57,196 bases of DNA from Deltaproteobacteria bacterium (GTDB lineage Bacteria; Desulfobacterota; Dissulfuribacteria; Dissulfuribacterales; QOAL01), in assembly GCA_026995935.1 (NCBI GenBank), contig JALWNK010000026.1, positions 1 through 57,196 of the forward strand. Direction: 5' to 3'. The notes below the pieces were generated by a model. It searched no databases. It saw nothing but the letters and a program-made list of their open reading frames with translations, and was not told the DNA's origin. Made by a program: the position numbers and the translations under genes. Below, one piece after another: positions 35,752 to 45,402 of this stretch (the first letter of the stretch is position 1; each line of letters begins with the position of its first letter).

Positions 35752-36375
35752 TCAGATAATTCCTTTTCTCCTGGCCTTTAGGATGGCCTCTTTCCTGCTT
35801 TTTGCATGGAGCTTTTGGTAAATCTTCTTGACATAGGTATGGACGGTGTTGGGGCTTATGTTGCACCTTTGGGCAATCTCCTTGTAGGTGTAACCCTCCT
35901 CGATCTGCCTAAGGATGGTGGTTTCCCGTTTTGTCAATATGAATTCCTCTTCTGCCTGGTAGTCGTGGAACTCTCGGATTACTGCCCTTGCTATACGCGG
36001 CGACATGGGGGCGCCCCCTTGGTATTGCTCGTAAAGGGCCTCAATCAACTCACGTGGCGTAGCCCCCTTTAATATGTAGCCGCTTGCGCCAGCCTTAATG
36101 GCGGAAAAGACGTTTTTCTTATCCCCATATATGGTGTGAACAAGGATTTCCACATCAGGCATCTTTGTCTTTGCCCTTCGTATGAACTCTATGCCGTGCA
36201 TGCCCGGAAGCTCGAGATCGAGAAGTATAATGTCAGGTTTTGCCTTTTCGAGGCACGATAAGGCATCCTCGGCAGTGGTATAGCCACCAAGAAGTTCTAT
36301 GTCCTTTTCTGCCCCAAGAAGGAACTTCAGATTTTGCAAAAGCAGCTCATCATCTTCCACTATCAAAAGGCGCAT
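35752..36375 (-). CDS. NarL/LuxR-type response regulator
   Basis: 207 residues. The receiver has acidic pocket EDD (7-9), phosphoacceptor Asp53 (IILLDLELPGMHG) and Lys in YILKGATPREL. A LuxR-type helix-turn-helix lies at about 145-205 (LTKRETTILRQIEEGYTYKE then IAQRCNISPNTVHTYVKKIY). It binds DNA as a dimer when phosphorylated. It starts 5 bp after the partner kinase gene. As a non-AAA+ regulator it cannot itself activate the nearby sigma-54 promoter. Confidence 0.92.
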   Translation of the reverse strand: MRLLIVEDDELLLQNLKFLLGAEKDIELLGGYTTAEDALSCLEKAKPDIILLDLELPGMHGIEFIRRAKTKMPDVEILVHTIYGDKKNVFSAIKAGASGYILKGATPRELIEALYEQYQGGAPMSPRIARAVIREFHDYQAEEEFILTKRETTILRQIEEGYTYKEIAQRCNISPNTVHTYVKKIYQKLHAKSRKEAILKARRKGII

Positions 36376-36380
36376 CTCGT

Positions 36381-38279
36381 TTAAATTCCTTTCGTCTCCC
36401 CTTTAAAAAGCGGAACGTGTAGCCTTACCTCGCCTCCCTTGCCTTCCTCCTTTATCTCAAGGCGGCCTGCCATGCTTTCCGCTCGCTTTTTCATGTTGTT
36501 AAGCCCCCTGCCCCGGTTGTTGCTTGAATTAAGGAAACCGCAGCCATTGTCCGTTATGACAAGCTCAAGATCATGGTCGGTTACCTTGATTCTTGCCTCA
36601 ACCCTTGAAGCCCCAGAGTGTTTCTGCACGTTGGTAAGGGCCTCCTGGAACACCTTCATGACGTTTAGCCTAACAAAGGGGCTTAGTTTCGCATCCCGTG
36701 AACTTCCGCTGTCATCAAGGGCAAAGGAGATACCATTTCCTGACAGGAGCTGGCTTCCAAGGTAGCGCAAGTCAGATATGAATTCACCTGCTCTCTGGTC
36801 TCCTTCATCCAGGCATTCCATGAAGGACCTGATTTCCGTACGCCCCCTCTTTGCAAGCTGGGATATGGTCTCAAGGTCCTTTTCCACCTCTCCAGAAGGC
36901 CTGGCAAGCCTTGCCTTTTCAGCAAGTAGCCCAATATTTGTTGCAATGGCGCCTATGCCATCGTGAAGCTCCCGCACCATCTCTTCGCGCTGCTCCTGGG
37001 CCCTTGTTCGTTCTGCCATTACCGCCCTAAGGGCCTGCTCCCTGGCGGTTCGAAGCTCGTTTATACGGTCTGCCAGGGCAAGGGAAAGAAGCACCACATC
37101 CAGCACCGAGCCAAACTGTATGCTATAGATGCTCCAAAACCGGGAAGGCAGCCACCCTACATTCCAGAGAATGAGTATCATCACCCCGGTCAAAAGGGCA
37201 GTCCAGGCAAGTATGTAATAGCGGGCAGAGCGCTGGCCACGCCTCATACAGACAAAACCAGAAAGAAGCAGGAACGTAACGAAAAAGGCAACTATAATGA
37301 GGGTGACCTTCAGCATGATGCCATAGCTAATAACAAGGGATAGGGCGGCAAGGGCCACTGCTGCAAGGGTTATCCAATTTAGCACCCTGTCAAGGAAAGG
37401 CACAGCGCTACGTGTTGACAGAAAAAACTTTGTAAAGAAAATGGCCCAGATCATGGTTACACCTGCAAGGAAAAGGGTGGAATTCCTGTTCCACCAGGTG
37501 GCACCTGGCCAGAGGTACTCGTAGGCAAGGCCGTTTGCCGTCATCTGGTAGAGGGCAAAGGATACTATGTAAAGGACATAAAAAAGATAGGCCCTGTCCC
37601 TTAAGGAGAAAAAGATGAAAAGGTTGTAAAGGGCCATGACCAGCATGATTCCGTAGTAAAGCCCAAGCACAAACTGGGCCTCGTGGTCAGCCTTCCAAAA
37701 AACATGCTCATTCCACAATGTCATGGGGAAATACATGGCGCTTTCAGTGTGTATTCGGACATAAAAGGTGGTCAAGCCTTTAGGGATTTTGACATGGAAC
37801 AGAAAATTCCTGTGTTTTATTTCCCTCAAATGGAAAGGAAGGGCACGGCCAGCTTTGTGGAGCTTGAAGGAGCCCTTTTCGGTTGGCTCATAAAGCTCTA
37901 TGTGGTCCAAGAAGGGAAAAGCTATCTCAAGTAGACAGGCGACTGGTTTGTCCAAGGTGTTATTTACTTTAAACCTGACCCAGCAAGGATGCTTGTTGTC
38001 AAAGCCGAAATTTATGACCTTGGTGGGCCTGAAGGCTTTATCTAAAGGAGGAGCTGAAACCTGGCGGATAGAAAGCCTTTTGCCTCTTTCTTCCAAAAAT
38101 TCAAGATAAGGAGACAGATCGACCTTGGAAAGGCCTGCATCAACCCTTAAAACGGGGGCTGCAAAAAGGGCATGGGCCTTTAAAAAGAGGCCTAAGCCCA
38201 GAATTACGAAACAGAAAAAAACTAATCTGACGCTTGTAACGATGATGAAACGCCTTTCAAAGAAACTCCCTATTCCCAA
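36381..38279 (-). CDS. 7TMR-DISM sensor histidine kinase (HisKA_3)
   Basis: 632 residues. After a signal-like helix, residues about 45-195 form a 7TMR-DISM extracellular domain (CWVRFKVNNTLDKPVACLLE, FYVRIHTESAMYFPM). Seven membrane helices span about 203-400. A short coiled coil, dimerisation box EMVRELHDGIGAIATNIG with His439 and an HATPase with TDNGCGF and RGRGLNNMKKRAESMAG follow. It phosphorylates the NarL-type regulator encoded just downstream. DISM kinases often sense carbohydrates or other envelope ligands. No ATG is available near the start; TTG 38279 is used with little ribosome-binding support, so the N-terminus is uncertain by 10-20 residues. Confidence 0.88.
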   Translation of the reverse strand: MGIGSFFERRFIIVTSVRLVFFCFVILGLGLFLKAHALFAAPVLRVDAGLSKVDLSPYLEFLEERGKRLSIRQVSAPPLDKAFRPTKVINFGFDNKHPCWVRFKVNNTLDKPVACLLEIAFPFLDHIELYEPTEKGSFKLHKAGRALPFHLREIKHRNFLFHVKIPKGLTTFYVRIHTESAMYFPMTLWNEHVFWKADHEAQFVLGLYYGIMLVMALYNLFIFFSLRDRAYLFYVLYIVSFALYQMTANGLAYEYLWPGATWWNRNSTLFLAGVTMIWAIFFTKFFLSTRSAVPFLDRVLNWITLAAVALAALSLVISYGIMLKVTLIIVAFFVTFLLLSGFVCMRRGQRSARYYILAWTALLTGVMILILWNVGWLPSRFWSIYSIQFGSVLDVVLLSLALADRINELRTAREQALRAVMAERTRAQEQREEMVRELHDGIGAIATNIGLLAEKARLARPSGEVEKDLETISQLAKRGRTEIRSFMECLDEGDQRAGEFISDLRYLGSQLLSGNGISFALDDSGSSRDAKLSPFVRLNVMKVFQEALTNVQKHSGASRVEARIKVTDHDLELVITDNGCGFLNSSNNRGRGLNNMKKRAESMAGRLEIKEEGKGGEVRLHVPLFKGETKGI

Positions 38280-38376
38280 ATAAAGCCAAAACTAAAACCC
38301 CCCAAAAAAAGCTAGCAAGAAGTTACTGGCAGTAAACGTACCTGTGGCGTTTCTATCAGATGAAATTTTTCCAGTC

Positions 38377-38406
38377 AAGAAGGGCCGGCAAAGGCCAGCC
38401 CTTCTT
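38377..38406 (-). terminator. Hairpin downstream of mscL
   Basis: AAGAAGGGC pairs perfectly with GCCCTTCTT, with an inner GGC/GCC stem. No T tract follows, so termination strength is uncertain. Confidence 0.4.
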
Positions 38407-38429
38407 AGGATTTCCAGGCAGGGGGAAAA

Positions 38430-38831
38430 CTATTTTTGCTTCAGTATGTCTCTGATCTCTGTTAGCAATACCTCTTCATTGGAGGGCTTTGGGGGCTCTT
38501 CCGGTTTCTCTTCCTTCTTCTTTTGCAGGGTATTCATGGCCTTGACCACCATGAAAATGGCAAATGCAATAATGGTAAAATCCACAATACTCTGGATAAA
38601 CCTTCCATAGTTGAGGGTGACCGCCGGGGTCTTTCCAGCCGCCTCTTTCAGAGTTATGGCAAGGCCGGTAAAATCAACGCCTCCAAGAAGAAGCCCGATG
38701 GGCGGCATTAAAACGTCCTTTACAAAGGAAGAAACTATCTTTCCAAAGGCTGCCCCTATAACAATTCCAACGGCCATGTCCACCACGTTTCCACGCATTG
38801 CAAACTCTTTGAATTCCTTCAACATACCCAT
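38430..38831 (-). CDS. mscL: Large-conductance mechanosensitive channel MscL
   Basis: 133 residues. Starts [20 protein letters not shown], the amphipathic N-terminal helix and first membrane helix of MscL ([20 protein letters not shown]). A periplasmic loop, second helix ([20 protein letters not shown]) and cytoplasmic charged helix ending in [12 protein letters not shown] follow. The pentameric channel opens under membrane tension to release solutes on osmotic downshock. ATG 38831 has GGAGG at good spacing; an upstream in-frame start at 38864 is rejected. Confidence 0.96.
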   Translation of the reverse strand: MGMLKEFKEFAMRGNVVDMAVGIVIGAAFGKIVSSFVKDVLMPPIGLLLGGVDFTGLAITLKEAAGKTPAVTLNYGRFIQSIVDFTIIAFAIFMVVKAMNTLQKKKEEKPEEPPKPSNEEVLLTEIRDILKQK

Positions 38832-38936
38832 GTTTTTTCCTCCTTCTCTTAAAGAAATATTCAAACAATCCGAAGCTTTTAATTTGCTCCATTTTCTATC
38901 AGCAAGTATCAGAAAAGGCCGGCGTTGGTCTTCATC

Positions 38937-40706
38937 TCATTTCAAGATATCAAAGGTGGGGATATTGGAAAAGGCCCGTTCCTTTACCAGCCTTTCATGA
39001 TAGGCATTCAGGAAATCACTCTCCTTGAGTATCCCAACGACCTCACGGGGATTTGATGCAGAGACCACAGGCAGAAAAGAAAAACCCTTTTCTGCAAATA
39101 TGTTAAAGGCTGTTTCAAGGTTGTCGTCTTCCCTTATGGTTACAGGATTAGGGGTCATGACATCCGCGGTCTTGAGATCGGGAGGGCAGGCCTCACGGTG
39201 AACCAGATACCTTCTAATATCTCTCACCGTTACCACGCCTGCAAGCTTTCCATCTTCATCAAGAACCACAAAATGTGGAAAGCTGCTCTCCTCAAGAAGG
39301 TCCACGAGCTGACAAAACGGGGTATCAACTCGTACGAACTCCGTAAGCGGGCTCATAAATTCAGAGACCCTCATGTCCCTTAGCCTGTTCACCTCGTGCC
39401 CTCTCACCAGTCTTACCCCCTCCATGAGAAGCTTGGTTTCATAAACCGAGTAGCCGTGAAGGAGCCTTACAACCAGAAGACTTGGGATGCAGGCGACCAT
39501 GAGGGGAAGGATGACCTGGTAGGTGTATGTCAGTTCAAATATGGTGAGCACCGCGGTCATGGGGGCAAGGGTGGTACCGCTGACCACGGCTCCCATTCCT
39601 ACCAAGGCGTAGTAGGCAGGATTTACCCCAGGTATTGGCAGAAACTTGACTGCTAGACTGCCAACTACTGTGCCAAGCATTGCACCTATAAAGAGGGATG
39701 GGGCAAATATCCCGCCGCTCATGCCTGAGCTTATACAGATACTTGTGGCGGCTATCTTGGCCAGGAAAAGGACCAGGGCCACTGAAACCAGGACATGACC
39801 ATTAAGGGCCTTGAGGATTTCACCGTAGCCCACTCCAAGGACTTGGGGAGTCAAAAGCCCCATGAGGCCCACCAAAAGCCCTCCAAGACACGGTTTTAAC
39901 CACTCAGGGCCTGGAACCTTCCGCCACAATCGCGGCAGCTTAAAGAGACTCCATATGAGCATTAGGCTTGCAACACCGGCCGCCAAGCCAAGAACCAGGT
40001 AGATCAAAAGCTCCCAGTGGCTTACCAGGGCAAAACTTGCAGGATGTATAGTGGCCCTTGCTCCCAAGATCTGCCTTGCCACCACTGTCCCAATGACTGC
40101 AGAAATGACAATGTTGCTCATGGAGGCCACTTCCAGGTCAAAAAGAAGTATCTCAACGGCGAACATTGTCCCTGCAATGGGTGCCTGAAAGGTTGCTGCC
40201 ATGCCAGCTGCGGCCCCGCATGCCACGGCAAGACGCCTTTTTTCAAGATTCAGGGACAAAAGGTGCGATATGGTTGAGCCAATGGATGCGCCTATCTGAA
40301 CTATTGGGCCCTCCCTGCCCACCGATGCCCCTGCAGAGATGAGGGTGGATGTGACAATTGCCTTGAGTGTGGTAACCCTGTGTCTGATCCTCCCTCCCCC
40401 AATGGCCAGGGCCTTCATGACGTGGGGAACCCCTGGTCCCTTGAGTTCCGGTGCCCATTTTGAGATTACTATTCCTGCAAAAAGGCCTGCACTGGCAGGT
40501 ATGAGGAGCCTTGCCCATGCTGGGAGCAAGGATAGCTCCTCAGGAGTGGTCCATAGCACTATACTTCCAAGCCTTAAGAGAAAGTGAAAAAGAACGGCAC
40601 CAAGTCCGGCAACAACCCCAATAACAATGGAGGTGAGTATGGGAAGCCCAACCTCCCTCATGACCGTTGCAGCCCTGTCTCTGTCTGGCCTGGGAATCTT
40701 TTTCAC
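38937..40706 (-). CDS. ClC-family chloride channel/transporter with CBS pair
   Basis: 589 residues. The ClC core spans about 20-440. GPGVPHV and ASVGREGPIVQIGA carry the gating Glu132 (GREGP), SGMSGGIFAPSLFIGAMLG is the GxFxP selectivity segment, and GMGAVVSGTTLAPM follows. The gating Glu suggests Cl-/H+ exchange rather than a pure channel. A C-terminal CBS pair (about 455-575: MSPLTEFVRVDTPF, VMTPNPVTIREDDNLE) probably senses adenine nucleotides. GTG start with AAGAGGAAGAGG upstream. Proximity to mscL hints at osmotic or pH homeostasis. Confidence 0.9.
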   Translation of the reverse strand: MKKIPRPDRDRAATVMREVGLPILTSIVIGVVAGLGAVLFHFLLRLGSIVLWTTPEELSLLPAWARLLIPASAGLFAGIVISKWAPELKGPGVPHVMKALAIGGGRIRHRVTTLKAIVTSTLISAGASVGREGPIVQIGASIGSTISHLLSLNLEKRRLAVACGAAAGMAATFQAPIAGTMFAVEILLFDLEVASMSNIVISAVIGTVVARQILGARATIHPASFALVSHWELLIYLVLGLAAGVASLMLIWSLFKLPRLWRKVPGPEWLKPCLGGLLVGLMGLLTPQVLGVGYGEILKALNGHVLVSVALVLFLAKIAATSICISSGMSGGIFAPSLFIGAMLGTVVGSLAVKFLPIPGVNPAYYALVGMGAVVSGTTLAPMTAVLTIFELTYTYQVILPLMVACIPSLLVVRLLHGYSVYETKLLMEGVRLVRGHEVNRLRDMRVSEFMSPLTEFVRVDTPFCQLVDLLEESSFPHFVVLDEDGKLAGVVTVRDIRRYLVHREACPPDLKTADVMTPNPVTIREDDNLETAFNIFAEKGFSFLPVVSASNPREVVGILKESDFLNAYHERLVKERAFSNIPTFDILK

Positions 40707-40820
40707 CCTCTTCCTCTTGATGCTTTTTATATCTACTTATCACAGAAATCGGGGAAGTTTTAGGCTAATAATGGGCAGAAACCCATCAGGAGGAAGTAAA
40801 TTTTAGTGAGTATGGATGGG

Positions 40821-41720
40821 TCAAAGCTCCCTGTTTTTTATGAGGAAATCCTTAAAACGCAGAGATGCAAGTGAAAGGCTCCTCTTGCCGTGCCAGACAA
40901 GGTAAAATAGGCGTTTTGTTGATAGGCCCCTGACAGGAATACTTTTTATGGATCCGGATTTCAGGTCGTCCTCAACGGCCCTTAGGGACAATATGGCGCA
41001 TCCAACACCTGCCTTTACGGCCTGCCTGATGGCCTCTGTACTTCCCATTTCGGCCACCACCTTGAGGCCTCTTATGCCAAGACCTGCATTCTGAAGGGCT
41101 ATTTCAGCGGCAAGCCTTGTGCCTGAACCCTTTTCCCGCAAAATGAGTTTCTGCCTGGAAAGGGTGGTTACATCAATGGACTCAAGGCCCCTGAGACCTG
41201 GGTCGTTGGAAGGAAACACAAAGGCCAGCCGGTCACTAAAAACTGGCTCAAAGATTAACCCCTTTTTCTCTATCAGGGCCCCAACGATTCCCAGCTCAAT
41301 GGTTCCAGCATGAACGAGTGAAACTATATTTGCCGTATCCCCTATCTTTAACGACACCTGCACATCCGGGTAAAGGCCCTTGAACTCGCCTATGAGCCTT
41401 GGAAGTATGTATTGCCCTGGTATGTTTGACCCGCCTATTTCAATGGTTCCGGAATTTGGATCAAGAAGCTGGCTGATGTCTCTTTCAAGCTCGCTCCTCA
41501 ATCTAAGTATCTGCTTACAGTAGCCGTAAAAACGCCTGCCTGCTGCGGTTGGAGTCACTGCCCTGCCTGCCCTGTCAAAGAGCCTCACTCCCACCCTTTC
41601 CTCAAGGGCCTTCAGGTGAGCGCTCACTGTAGGCTGGGTGAGATTAATGGCCTTGGCCGCCTGGGTGATGCTTCCTGTCTGCCAGACGGCCATGAATACC
41701 TCAAGGTGCCTGAATTCCAT
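40821..41720 (-). CDS. LysR-family transcriptional regulator
   Basis: 299 residues. The N-terminal winged helix-turn-helix (FMAVWQTGSITQAAKAINLT then QPTVSAHLKALEERVGVRLF) is typical, and a two-lobed effector domain from about 90 follows (IEIGGSNIPGQYILPRLIGE). The domain resembles CysB/CbbR-like small-ligand sensors in general layout, but the ligand is unknown. It overlaps the transglutaminase-like gene (TAATG), so both are one transcript rather than divergent, unlike many LysR genes. Confidence 0.88.
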   Translation of the reverse strand: MEFRHLEVFMAVWQTGSITQAAKAINLTQPTVSAHLKALEERVGVRLFDRAGRAVTPTAAGRRFYGYCKQILRLRSELERDISQLLDPNSGTIEIGGSNIPGQYILPRLIGEFKGLYPDVQVSLKIGDTANIVSLVHAGTIELGIVGALIEKKGLIFEPVFSDRLAFVFPSNDPGLRGLESIDVTTLSRQKLILREKGSGTRLAAEIALQNAGLGIRGLKVVAEMGSTEAIRQAVKAGVGCAILSLRAVEDDLKSGSIKSIPVRGLSTKRLFYLVWHGKRSLSLASLRFKDFLIKNREL

Positions 41721-42781
41721 TATCTCTTCTGCCCCTTATGGTTTCGGGGGTTGTCAGGGGCGAATGTTATCCTGTAGGAAAATCCCTTGGGATTCTTAAA
41801 ATCGAGGAGGCGCCCTCCCACCTCAGCGTAGGGATACATAAGATAGTTAACCGGCCCTGAAGAAGATGGAGGGTTCAGCACAATGTCCCTTCCGATACCA
41901 AAACGTAACCTGTAGGCGTCTACTCCACCCATGTAATAACGGAAATAGGAGCGGGCCTTGTCAGAATCCGGCTCAAGTCCCTCAACAAGCGTCATCTTCA
42001 GGACATCCGCTGGGTCCATGACCACCCAGCCGTATCCAGGCAGGTAGTACTCCGCCCAGCAGTGCTGGGACTTGGTTATGTCCCCTGTGCCACGTCCTTT
42101 TGAAAGCCTGATTCCAAATACCTCCCTTGCAGGCACTCCTACCGCCCTTAAAAGGGAAACGAATACCGAGTGGATGTCCACACAGTTTCCCCTGAGCTTA
42201 GAAAGAAGGGCAGAGACATCCCCATCACCGCAGTAACAGGTCTCTGGCTTTCTTTGCATGTTCCTTATCACCCAGTCATAAGTGGCCATGGCCTTTTCCT
42301 GAATGCCTGTCCTTCCTGAAACAATCTTTTCCGCAAGCTTCTTAAGGCGTTTTTCAGCCTTTAAAGAAGCAGGGTTTAGTCTTAAATAATCTTGAAACAG
42401 GCTCCTGTCCCAGCAGGGCTCCTTTTCAGGAAGGTCCTTATCGAGTCTCTCAAGTCTTTTTACGTGGAACGAAACGGTAAGCCTGCGCTCCTTAACACCC
42501 TTTGCCCATTTGGCAAATATTATGAGCCTTTGATATTTGCTGTCCGTGTGGATGCCCAAATAACTCTGGGTGCCGGAAAACCTGAGATTTTCTATTTTCT
42601 GATACCTGTCCGATGCGGGATAAGGCATCCAGAGCCTTGCCTCTTTGCTAGAGCCGTGCCCGGATAGATCCAAGGAAAATGTAACCGTTCCCGACACCTC
42701 CTGCCCTGCCTGGCACGGCAAGACGCAGAAAACGGCCAAAAGCGTTAGTACAATAAGATTTAAACGATATTTCGTTAACAC
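41720..42781 (-). CDS. Secreted transglutaminase-like (papain-fold) protein
   Basis: 353 residues with a signal peptide (LIVLTLLAVFCVLPCQA). The transglutaminase core (about 165-265) has the Cys-His-Asp triad in order: GNCVDIHSVFVSLLRAVGVP, SQHCWAEYYLPGYG and WVVMDPADV. Bacterial members are usually periplasmic peptidases or amidases rather than cross-linkers. An N-terminal beta domain resembles those that precede such cores. GTG start with a strong AGGAGG site. Cotranscribed with the LysR gene; the substrate is unknown. Confidence 0.82.
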   Translation of the reverse strand: MLTKYRLNLIVLTLLAVFCVLPCQAGQEVSGTVTFSLDLSGHGSSKEARLWMPYPASDRYQKIENLRFSGTQSYLGIHTDSKYQRLIIFAKWAKGVKERRLTVSFHVKRLERLDKDLPEKEPCWDRSLFQDYLRLNPASLKAEKRLKKLAEKIVSGRTGIQEKAMATYDWVIRNMQRKPETCYCGDGDVSALLSKLRGNCVDIHSVFVSLLRAVGVPAREVFGIRLSKGRGTGDITKSQHCWAEYYLPGYGWVVMDPADVLKMTLVEGLEPDSDKARSYFRYYMGGVDAYRLRFGIGRDIVLNPPSSSGPVNYLMYPYAEVGGRLLDFKNPKGFSYRITFAPDNPRNHKGQKR

Positions 42782-42954
42782 CTGGGCCTCCTGGAAATTT
42801 TTCCCACGATGTTAACAAAATGCCCCTGCGCATTCAAAGAAAAAATATCGACAAAAACACTTATATTCATTGCTATAACCTATAATAACCTTGCCTTAAG
42901 CATTTAATGACTGCGTCTTAACCTACATTTCTAAAACTTATGGAAACGAATTAA

Positions 42955-42973
42955 TAATAGAAAATATCTATTA
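42955..42973. promoter_or_regulatory. Perfect dyad in the divergent promoter region
   Basis: TAATAGA-AAATA-TCTATTA is a 7-bp perfect inverted repeat about 74 bp before the molybdopterin oxidoreductase start. It lies in the 265-bp AT-rich gap between that gene and the transglutaminase-like gene. It may be an operator; its binding protein is unknown. Confidence 0.3.
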
Positions 42974-43046
42974 GACATAATCAAAATTTAAATCTACTAT
43001 TCTCAATTCGTTCATTTTTTTATCAAAAGGCATCCGGGAGGCGACC

Positions 43047-45383
43047 TTGAAAGTATCAAGAAGACGACTCTTAAAGCTTGCCCTTATGGCAGGGGCCTCT
43101 GGCGCGATCCTGCCATGCCTTTCCTACAAGGAGGCGAGGGCCCTTGTATCTTCAGCCCTCTTAAAGGGCTGTGAAAAACACGTAACAGGCTGCATGTGGT
43201 GTCAGTGCGGCTGCAGCATGATCGTATATGTAAAGGACAACAAGGCGGTCCACGTAACAGGAAACCCTGACGATCCCTTGACAAGGGGCATGATATGCAT
43301 GAAACCCCTTGGGAGCCTTGAGCTTTTAAGGAGCAGCTACAGGCTCAAAAGACCCTTAAAGAGGGTCGCTGGGAGGGGAGATGAGGCGAAACTTGTGGAG
43401 ATAGACTGGGATGAGGCCCTTGACGAGATTGGTCACAGGCTCCTTGAAATAAAAAAGAGGTACGGGGGAGAGGCCCTCGGGGTCTGGGCATCTGGCAGGA
43501 GCGCCCTTGATGCAAGGTACATAAGCAAGGCCCTTTGCAGGCTATTTGGCACGAGAAACTGGGAAAAGACTGGGCCCTTTTGCAACTATTCCGGAAAGAT
43601 AGGCACCGAAACCGTGGTTGGCACCAGAAACACGCCATGGGTGTACACGGAGGATGACTTTTTTTCTGCCAAAGACTACGTCCTTTTGGGCTCGAACATG
43701 GCAGCAACAAAGCCCGTGGTGTTCAGACGCCTCAGGATGCTTCAAAAGTCAGGCGGGTGCAACATAACTGTCATTGACCCTCGAAGGTCTGAGACGGCAG
43801 AGGCTGCCAACTGGCACCTTGCCATAAGGCCTGGAACCGATCTTGCCCTTGGGCTTGCCCTTGGAAGGTTCCTGGTGGAAGGAAATCTTACGGACAGGGA
43901 CTTTCTAAAAAATCACTCTGTTGGCTTTGAAAAGTATAAGAAATTTCTCTTGGAAGGCCCCTTCACCCTTAAATGGGCAGAAAGGATCACAGGCATACCT
44001 GAAAGTGAGATAGAACGTCTTGGGCTTCTCCTTGCCCGCTCAGAAAGGCTCATAATGGTAGCAAATGCAGGTATAAGCCATCATGTAAATGCAGTCCATA
44101 CTCACAGGACATTTTCCCTTCTTGCGGCAATGACGGGAAGATACGGAAGGAAGGGAAACGGCTATGCCTGCCTCAACAACGGGGCCTTTAAGATTGGCTC
44201 TCTTCCACTTCCCAAGGAAAAAATCCCAAAGGCAAGAAGGGAGCTCGGGAAAAATCCCGTAATGTGGCTTGAGTCCCTTGAGAACCCTTCCTACCCATAT
44301 AAGTTAAGGGCCCTTATCTCAACGGGCACACCGGCAGTCCAGTGGCCAGAGCAGCGCAGGCTTAGGAGGCTCATTGGAAAGCTTGATCTAAGTGTGACCA
44401 ACGAGATCGTCCCAAACATAGGCACCCGCTATTTCGATTTCATGCTGCCTGCTGCCTTTTGGATAGAGGCAGGAGGGCTTTCCCCGGTTTCTGACGAAAG
44501 CAGGTTCGTATGGTGCCCGAAGCTTGTGGATGCGCCTGGTGAAGCCAGGCCCGACAGGTGGTGGTGGATCGAGCTTGGAAAAAGGCTTGGCTTTGGAGAT
44601 ATCTTTACAGACAGCCTCAAGGACCCTGTCTTTTTGCAGGACCTTTGCGGCAAAAAAAGAGGCTACACCGTGGCTAACTTCACCTCAAAAAAGGATAATG
44701 CACTTTGCGCCCCAATTAGCGTCAAAAACGGAAAAATCAAGGAGCGGGGCAGCCTTTTTCTTGACAAGAAATTCCCTACCCCTTCCGGGAAGGTGGAGTT
44801 CTGGACTAAATCAGTAGAGGATATGTTTTCCTCCCTCGGCCTTTCTGTCTTTCCAGACTTCTACTCGGACAAGGCCCTAACAACACTTGGCACAAAAACC
44901 GTTAAGTTTTCCAAGAGGCCTGTGCCCTGCCCCTTTCAAAAGGGGAAGACCTTTATGTTCAAGGCCGAGCTCAAAAAAGAAAGGGGAAAGGAGGCCTCCT
45001 TCCCCTTGATCCTTACCACAGGAAGGCCGTCTGAGTCCATAATGGGCCATACCTGCCACTGGGTACAGATGCTTCACAAACACGCCCCGTGCCAGGAATG
45101 CTGGATTCATCCGGACACGGCAAAAAAGGCAGGCATCCGCCACAGACAAAAGATAAAGGTTGAAAGCCCCAAGGGCTCATGCCTTGCAGTAGCAAATGTC
45201 ACGGAATCCATTAGGCCGGACACCATCTTTATTCCCAACACATTTGGGAGGGGCATTCCCTTTGTCGAAAAGAGTTGTGATTTCAAGACAGTGAACTTCC
45301 TGACAGACATTGACAGCCGCTGCCCGGTCTCCGGACAGATCGCCTACAAGGCAATAAAGGCACGGATAGGGCCGGCATCATGA
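43047..45383 (+). CDS. Tat-exported molybdopterin (Mo/W) oxidoreductase, DMSO-reductase family
   Basis: 778 residues. The Tat signal is VSRRRLLKLALMAGASGA. A 4Fe-4S site C49-x2-C52-x3-C56-x27-C84 follows, then the bis-MGD core. The segment TGPFCNYSGKIG puts Cys179 at the likely metal-ligand position, as in polysulfide/thiosulfate reductases and related enzymes. NAGISHHVNAVHTHRTFSLL and the C-terminal pterin domain (LILTTGRPSESIMGHTCHW) are present. Start is TTG 43047 with GGGAGG at 5-nt spacing. No FeS electron-transfer or membrane-anchor subunit is adjacent, so its redox partner must be encoded elsewhere. The substrate is not determinable; a sulfur or arsenic oxyanion would fit the family. 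Confidence 0.87.
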   Translation: MKVSRRRLLKLALMAGASGAILPCLSYKEARALVSSALLKGCEKHVTGCMWCQCGCSMIVYVKDNKAVHVTGNPDDPLTRGMICMKPLGSLELLRSSYRLKRPLKRVAGRGDEAKLVEIDWDEALDEIGHRLLEIKKRYGGEALGVWASGRSALDARYISKALCRLFGTRNWEKTGPFCNYSGKIGTETVVGTRNTPWVYTEDDFFSAKDYVLLGSNMAATKPVVFRRLRMLQKSGGCNITVIDPRRSETAEAANWHLAIRPGTDLALGLALGRFLVEGNLTDRDFLKNHSVGFEKYKKFLLEGPFTLKWAERITGIPESEIERLGLLLARSERLIMVANAGISHHVNAVHTHRTFSLLAAMTGRYGRKGNGYACLNNGAFKIGSLPLPKEKIPKARRELGKNPVMWLESLENPSYPYKLRALISTGTPAVQWPEQRRLRRLIGKLDLSVTNEIVPNIGTRYFDFMLPAAFWIEAGGLSPVSDESRFVWCPKLVDAPGEARPDRWWWIELGKRLGFGDIFTDSLKDPVFLQDLCGKKRGYTVANFTSKKDNALCAPISVKNGKIKERGSLFLDKKFPTPSGKVEFWTKSVEDMFSSLGLSVFPDFYSDKALTTLGTKTVKFSKRPVPCPFQKGKTFMFKAELKKERGKEASFPLILTTGRPSESIMGHTCHWVQMLHKHAPCQECWIHPDTAKKAGIRHRQKIKVESPKGSCLAVANVTESIRPDTIFIPNTFGRGIPFVEKSCDFKTVNFLTDIDSRCPVSGQIAYKAIKARIGPAS

Positions 45384-45402
45384 AAAAGAGATAAAAGCAT
45401 AG

